47,028 nucleotides of DNA from Chitinophagales bacterium (GTDB lineage Bacteria; Bacteroidota; Bacteroidia; Chitinophagales; Chitinophagaceae), in contig JAATFP010000111.1 in NCBI GenBank assembly GCA_015655125.1, positions 1 through 47,028 on the forward strand, written 5' to 3'. The notes beneath the pieces were generated by a model, which was not told where the DNA came from, searched no databases, and was given only the letters and a program-made list of their open reading frames with translations. Below, piece by piece: positions 44,186-47,028 of the stretch. Every line of letters begins with the position of its first letter. Positions within the stretch are counted from its first letter, which is position 1. Made by a program: the position numbers and the translations under genes.

Positions 44186-46099
44186 TTATTTCACTTCTTC
44201 AAACTCCGCATCCGTAACATTTTCACCACCTGCATTGCCTTGCTGCTGATCGCCTGTTGGCTGTTCGCCCGTATCTGCGCCCGCTGCGCCACCGTCCTGC
44301 GTTTGCTTGTACATATCTTCACTGGCGGCAGTCCATGCGGTGTTCAATGCTTCTACTGCTGCGTCGATCTGCGCGATATCCTGTGTTTTATGGGCTTCTT
44401 TCAGCTTTTCGAGATTGCTTTCTATTGCCCCTTTCTTTTCAGCAGGTATTTTGTCGCCATATTCTTTCAATTGCTTTTCAGATTGGAAGATTAGGCTATC
44501 TGCCTGGTTTACCTTTTCGATCTTTTCTTTTGCCGCTTTATCTTCCGCTTCGTGGGCTTTGGCTTCATTCTTCATCTTTTCCACTTCTTCTTTGCTCAAG
44601 CCGCTACCACCCTGGATCGTGATCTTTTGTTCCTTGCCGGTTCCTTTATCTTTTGCTGTTACATGAAGGATACCATTGGCATCAATGTCGAAAGTAACTT
44701 CAATCTGCGGAACGCCTCTAGGTGCTGGTGGAATACCATCCAGGTTAAACAGACCAAGATTTTTATTATCCTTCGCCAGTGAACGTTCGCCCTGCAATAC
44801 GTTGATCTGCACACCTGGCTGATTGTCTGCATAAGTAGAGAACACCTGCGATTTCTTGGAAGGAATCGTTGTATTTGATTCGATCAGTGGCGTCATGATT
44901 CCACCTGCTGTTTCGATACCCAACGTAAGCGGGGTAACGTCAAGCAATAGTACATCCTTGATTTCACCACTCAATACCGCACCCTGGATGGCTGCGCCAA
45001 TGGCAACTACCTCATCCGGGTTTACGCCACGGTTTGGTTTTTTGCCAAAGAATTTTTCTACGATTTCCTGCACTTTTGGAATACGGCTGCTACCACCTAC
45101 GAGGATCACCTCATCAATTTGCGAAGTGCTCAATCCGGCATCTTTCAGGGCGGCTTCACAAGGCTTCAGGCAACGTTCGAATAATTTATCTGACAATGCT
45201 TCAAATTTTGCACGGGTCAGTTTCTTCACTAAATGTTTAGGAACACCGTCCACTGCTGTAATGTATGGAAGATTGATCTCCGTTTCCGTACCGGAAGAGA
45301 GTTCAACTTTTGCTTTTTCTGCAGCTTCTTTCAAACGTTGTAAAGCCATCGGATCTTTACGCAGATCGATATTTTCATCACCTTTAAATTCATCTGCCAG
45401 CCAATCCATGATTACTTTATCAAAGTCATCACCGCCAAGATGTGTATCACCATTGGTAGATTTCACTTCAAATACTCCATCACCGAGTTCCAATACAGAG
45501 ATATCGAACGTACCACCGCCAAGGTCGAATACGGCAATCTTCTGATCTTTACCTTTTTTATCCAGGCCGTAAGCCAATGCAGCTGCCGTAGGCTCGTTTA
45601 CGATACGGCGAACGGTTAAACCTGCAATTTCACCGGCTTCTTTGGTAGCCTGGCGCTGTGCATCATTAAAATATGCCGGAACGGTAATTACCGCTTCTGT
45701 AACTTCCTGTCCGAGGAAATCTTCGGCTGTTTTTTTCATTTTCTGAAGAACCATTGCACTGATCTCCTGCGGAGTGTACATTCTGCCATCAATGTCGATA
45801 CGAACAGTATTATTGTCACCTTTCACTACTTTATAGCTCCAGTGGCTGCTTTCTTCTGTTACTTCATCAAAGCGGCGCCCCATGAAACGTTTTACACTGC
45901 TGATGGTATTGTGTGGATTGGTAATGGCCTGGCGCTTTGCAGGATCACCTACTTTACGTTCACCATTTTTTAAGAACGCCACAACCGAAGGCGTTGTGCG
46001 GCGGCCCTCGTCATTGGCTATCACCACCGGTTCGTTACCTTCCATAACGGCCACGCAACTATTGGTAGTACCTAAGTCAATTCCTATGATCTTTCCCAT
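44186..46099 (-). CDS. dnaK: Molecular chaperone DnaK (Hsp70)
   Basis: 637 residues, full length. The ATPase domain (about 1-380) has [17 protein letters not shown], the phosphate-2 motif [18 protein letters not shown] and the adenosine motif [14 protein letters not shown]. The interdomain linker [16 protein letters not shown] precedes the substrate-binding domain (about 390-505). A helical lid follows, and the C-terminus ends with DAEFEEVK after a Gly/Gln-rich tail. It folds and refolds proteins with DnaJ and GrpE, neither of which is adjacent. A sigma-70-like TTGACA-N17-CATAAT sequence lies just upstream. Confidence 0.98.
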   Translation of the reverse strand: MGKIIGIDLGTTNSCVAVMEGNEPVVIANDEGRRTTPSVVAFLKNGERKVGDPAKRQAITNPHNTISSVKRFMGRRFDEVTEESSHWSYKVVKGDNNTVRIDIDGRMYTPQEISAMVLQKMKKTAEDFLGQEVTEAVITVPAYFNDAQRQATKEAGEIAGLTVRRIVNEPTAAALAYGLDKKGKDQKIAVFDLGGGTFDISVLELGDGVFEVKSTNGDTHLGGDDFDKVIMDWLADEFKGDENIDLRKDPMALQRLKEAAEKAKVELSSGTETEINLPYITAVDGVPKHLVKKLTRAKFEALSDKLFERCLKPCEAALKDAGLSTSQIDEVILVGGSSRIPKVQEIVEKFFGKKPNRGVNPDEVVAIGAAIQGAVLSGEIKDVLLLDVTPLTLGIETAGGIMTPLIESNTTIPSKKSQVFSTYADNQPGVQINVLQGERSLAKDNKNLGLFNLDGIPPAPRGVPQIEVTFDIDANGILHVTAKDKGTGKEQKITIQGGSGLSKEEVEKMKNEAKAHEAEDKAAKEKIEKVNQADSLIFQSEKQLKEYGDKIPAEKKGAIESNLEKLKEAHKTQDIAQIDAAVEALNTAWTAASEDMYKQTQDGGAAGADTGEQPTGDQQQGNAGGENVTDAEFEEVK

Positions 46100-46122
46100 T
46101 TTTTATATGATTTTGTTTGATT

Positions 46123-46151
46123 ATTATGTATTTCTGCGGATTGTTTGTCAA
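46123..46151 (-). promoter_or_regulatory. Sigma-70-like promoter sequence upstream of dnaK
   Basis: On the minus strand TTGACA (46151-46146), exactly 17 bases, then CATAAT (46128-46123), 24 bases before the dnaK ATG. It fits the enterobacterial consensus better than the Bacteroidota TTTG/TAnnTTTG one. No CIRCE inverted repeat is present. Confidence 0.35.
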
Positions 46152-46224
46152 TGATTATGCCAAGGGAATGTATGTGTAAAATTGTCAGTCGCACCCATGG
46201 AATTAAAAATTCAGAATTAAAGCA

Positions 46225-46695
46225 CTAGCCTTTTGACCGGAAAGTAAAATGCTTCTGTGTCATATAGCTAAATAAAATGACGATCGCGGTAGAAATGACC
46301 TGGGCAAGAAACTCTTCGATGCCTAATCCTTCCACAAACAGCCGCAGCAAAAAATAATTGATCACCAGATTAAGTAAAAACGACAGCACATACCGGAGCA
46401 GTTGTATCCGGCCGCGAAGGTTACTTTCTGTGAACACGATGAATTTATTGAGGATAAAACCTACGATAAGGCAGGTAAAGGAGGAAATGAAAAGCGCGGC
46501 ATTATGCGGTTTCAATACGATAAACCCGAAGCTCACATTCTGATCGTTGAAATAATACAATCCGATACGATAGATGAGCAAACCAAGCACGGTATTTCCT
46601 CCGCCACACGCCGCATAACGGAATGTTTGCAGCGGCATCATACGCCGGAAAGGCGGATAAAAGAAATCAATGACCGAAGTAAGGAAGACACACAT
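46225..46695 (-). CDS. GtrA-family membrane protein
   Basis: 156 residues from the ATG at 46695; a TTG at 46713 would add six residues. Four membrane helices are visible, with TFRYAACGGGNTVLGLLIY, ALFISSFTCLIVGFILNKF and the LRYVLSFLLNLVINYFLLRL and VISTAIVILFSYMTQKHFTF pair typical of GtrA. Members are thought to flip or help transfer polyprenyl-linked sugars for surface polysaccharides. It lies upstream of dnaK on the same strand. A 35-base tandem repeat lies immediately upstream of its start. Confidence 0.87.
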   Translation of the reverse strand: MCVFLTSVIDFFYPPFRRMMPLQTFRYAACGGGNTVLGLLIYRIGLYYFNDQNVSFGFIVLKPHNAALFISSFTCLIVGFILNKFIVFTESNLRGRIQLLRYVLSFLLNLVINYFLLRLFVEGLGIEEFLAQVISTAIVILFSYMTQKHFTFRSKG

Positions 46696-46716
46696 GGGTG
46701 GCAAAAATAGCAAAAT

Positions 46717-46798
46717 ATCTATGATGTATGATCTTTGATCTGGGATCTATGATCTATGATGTATGATCTTTGATCTGAGATGTATGATCTCTGATCTG
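46717..46798. repeat. 35-base-period tandem repeat (atctatgatgtatgatct type)
   Basis: 26 identical bases at 46717-46742 and 46752-46777 give a period of 35. A degenerate third unit follows at 46778-46798. A related fragment, gatgtatgatctatgat, lies at about 4485-4501. Confidence 0.8.
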
Positions 46799-46844
46799 TC
46801 AGCCTGAGCCTGTAGAAGGCGGGTTCTGCAAGCCCGCGTGACAG
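46796..46844. repeat. Palindrome of the TGAGCTTGTCGAAGGC family, degenerate
   Basis: ctgtca 46796-46801 pairs with tgacag 46839-46844. Inside lie tgagcctgtagaaggc (46805-46820, two changes from the family core) and a gcggg/cccgc stem. Confidence 0.6.
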
Positions 46845-46863
46845 CCTTTACCAATGTCAGCAC

Positions 46864-46888
46864 AAAAAAAGAGTGGGATCACTCCCAC
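46864..46888 (-). terminator. Intrinsic terminator overlapping the end of the last gene
   Basis: On the minus strand gtggga 46888-46883, loop gtga, tcccac 46878-46873, followed by tct and a seven-T run. The stop codon TGA (46881-46879) is in the loop and stem, so the hairpin begins inside the coding sequence. Confidence 0.75.
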
Positions 46889-47028
46889 GCTTCTTTTACT
46901 TTGTAATCCAAACCAATCACCCCATCCACACCAACAGAAGATCCCCCTCCATATTTATTGCTGTAAAAGCCCACATGCGCGCCAGGGCCGATATACCATT
47001 TCAGTCCTTCTGCGCCACTGATATCATA
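46879..47028 (-). CDS. C-terminal end of a probable outer-membrane beta-barrel protein (partial)
   Basis: Only the last 49 codons are in the window. The peptide has the alternating pattern of barrel strands (GLKWYIGPGAHVGFYSN, then SVGVDGVIGLDYKVKEAWE) and Gly-rich turns, as in Bacteroidota porin-like proteins. It ends abruptly in KEAWE without the usual terminal aromatic residue. Function cannot be told from this fragment. Confidence 0.55.
   Translation of the reverse strand, partial: YDISGAEGLKWYIGPGAHVGFYSNKYGGGSSVGVDGVIGLDYKVKEAWE

Noticed and set aside
44856..45545. A 229-codon open frame on the plus strand antisense to dnaK
   Set aside because: It mirrors the conserved ATPase domain of DnaK codon by codon. 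Its composition is that of a reverse-complement shadow, and no promoter or known domain is seen.
1..47028. Signs of a prophage, integrative element or genomic island
   Set aside because: No integrase, transposase, phage structural gene, flanking direct repeat at the tRNA, or clear composition shift was seen.

Overview
The window reads as a chromosomal segment of a Bacteroidota bacterium, most likely of the Chitinophagaceae type. The grounds are a 1394-residue secreted protein with a type IX secretion C-terminal sorting domain, a fused hisB and a fused hisIE, a DUF2911 lipoprotein, a bifunctional-nuclease gene behind etfBA, and several start regions carrying the Bacteroidota -7 promoter box TAnnTTTG. 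No phage, insertion sequence, CRISPR array or resistance island is visible; this is housekeeping and envelope DNA. The genus is not determined.

Layout. 1-6.0 kb (+): the end of etfB, then etfA, a bifunctional nuclease, a secreted carboxypeptidase-regulatory-like protein, ispE and rocD. 6.1-11.1 kb: a TonB-type protein (-), an M28 peptidase and a VIT1/CCC1 metal transporter (+), a TPMT-like methyltransferase and a CDF exporter (-). 11.2-16.8 kb (+): an acyl-CoA dehydrogenase, an ABC ATPase with a separate membrane protein, a YggS-type PLP protein and a second TonB-like protein. 16.9-21.3 kb (-): trmH, a PAP2 phosphatase gene interrupted by a stop codon, and an S9 peptidase. 21.4-23.4 kb (+): an M13 metalloendopeptidase. 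23.5-31.1 kb (-): a complete histidine operon, hisG-D-C-B-H-A-F-IE. 31.2-35.0 kb (-): a dipeptide epimerase and a DPE2-type 4-alpha-glucanotransferase. 35.1-40.5 kb (+): a 51-residue membrane protein, the large T9SS protein and panD. 40.7-47.0 kb (-): a second M13 peptidase, a DUF2911 lipoprotein, a 38-residue lipoprotein, a tRNA-Leu(CAA)-like gene, dnaK, a GtrA protein and the end of a probable outer-membrane protein.

The best regulatory find lies upstream of hisG. A 19-codon open frame (31063-31004, minus) encodes MQNFIHIHHHHTLPHGKLC, with five His codons among six consecutive codons. It is followed by a strong intrinsic terminator. A 9-bp antiterminator pairing is possible between the last codons of the leader and the left arm of the terminator. 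This has every element of classical ribosome-mediated attenuation, sized for this operon.

Other points. The PAP2 gene has an in-frame TGA at codon 22 directly after an ATG, while both flanks keep coding sense. Many intergenic gaps are occupied by imperfect palindromes made of low-complexity arms around a core of about 50-120 nt that differs each time. Some fill the whole gap from one gene to the next. A separate family carries TGAGCTTGTCGAAGGC, including a perfect 27-bp inverted repeat with a one-base loop. Two very short genes, of 51 and 38 codons, are proposed from their composition and context.
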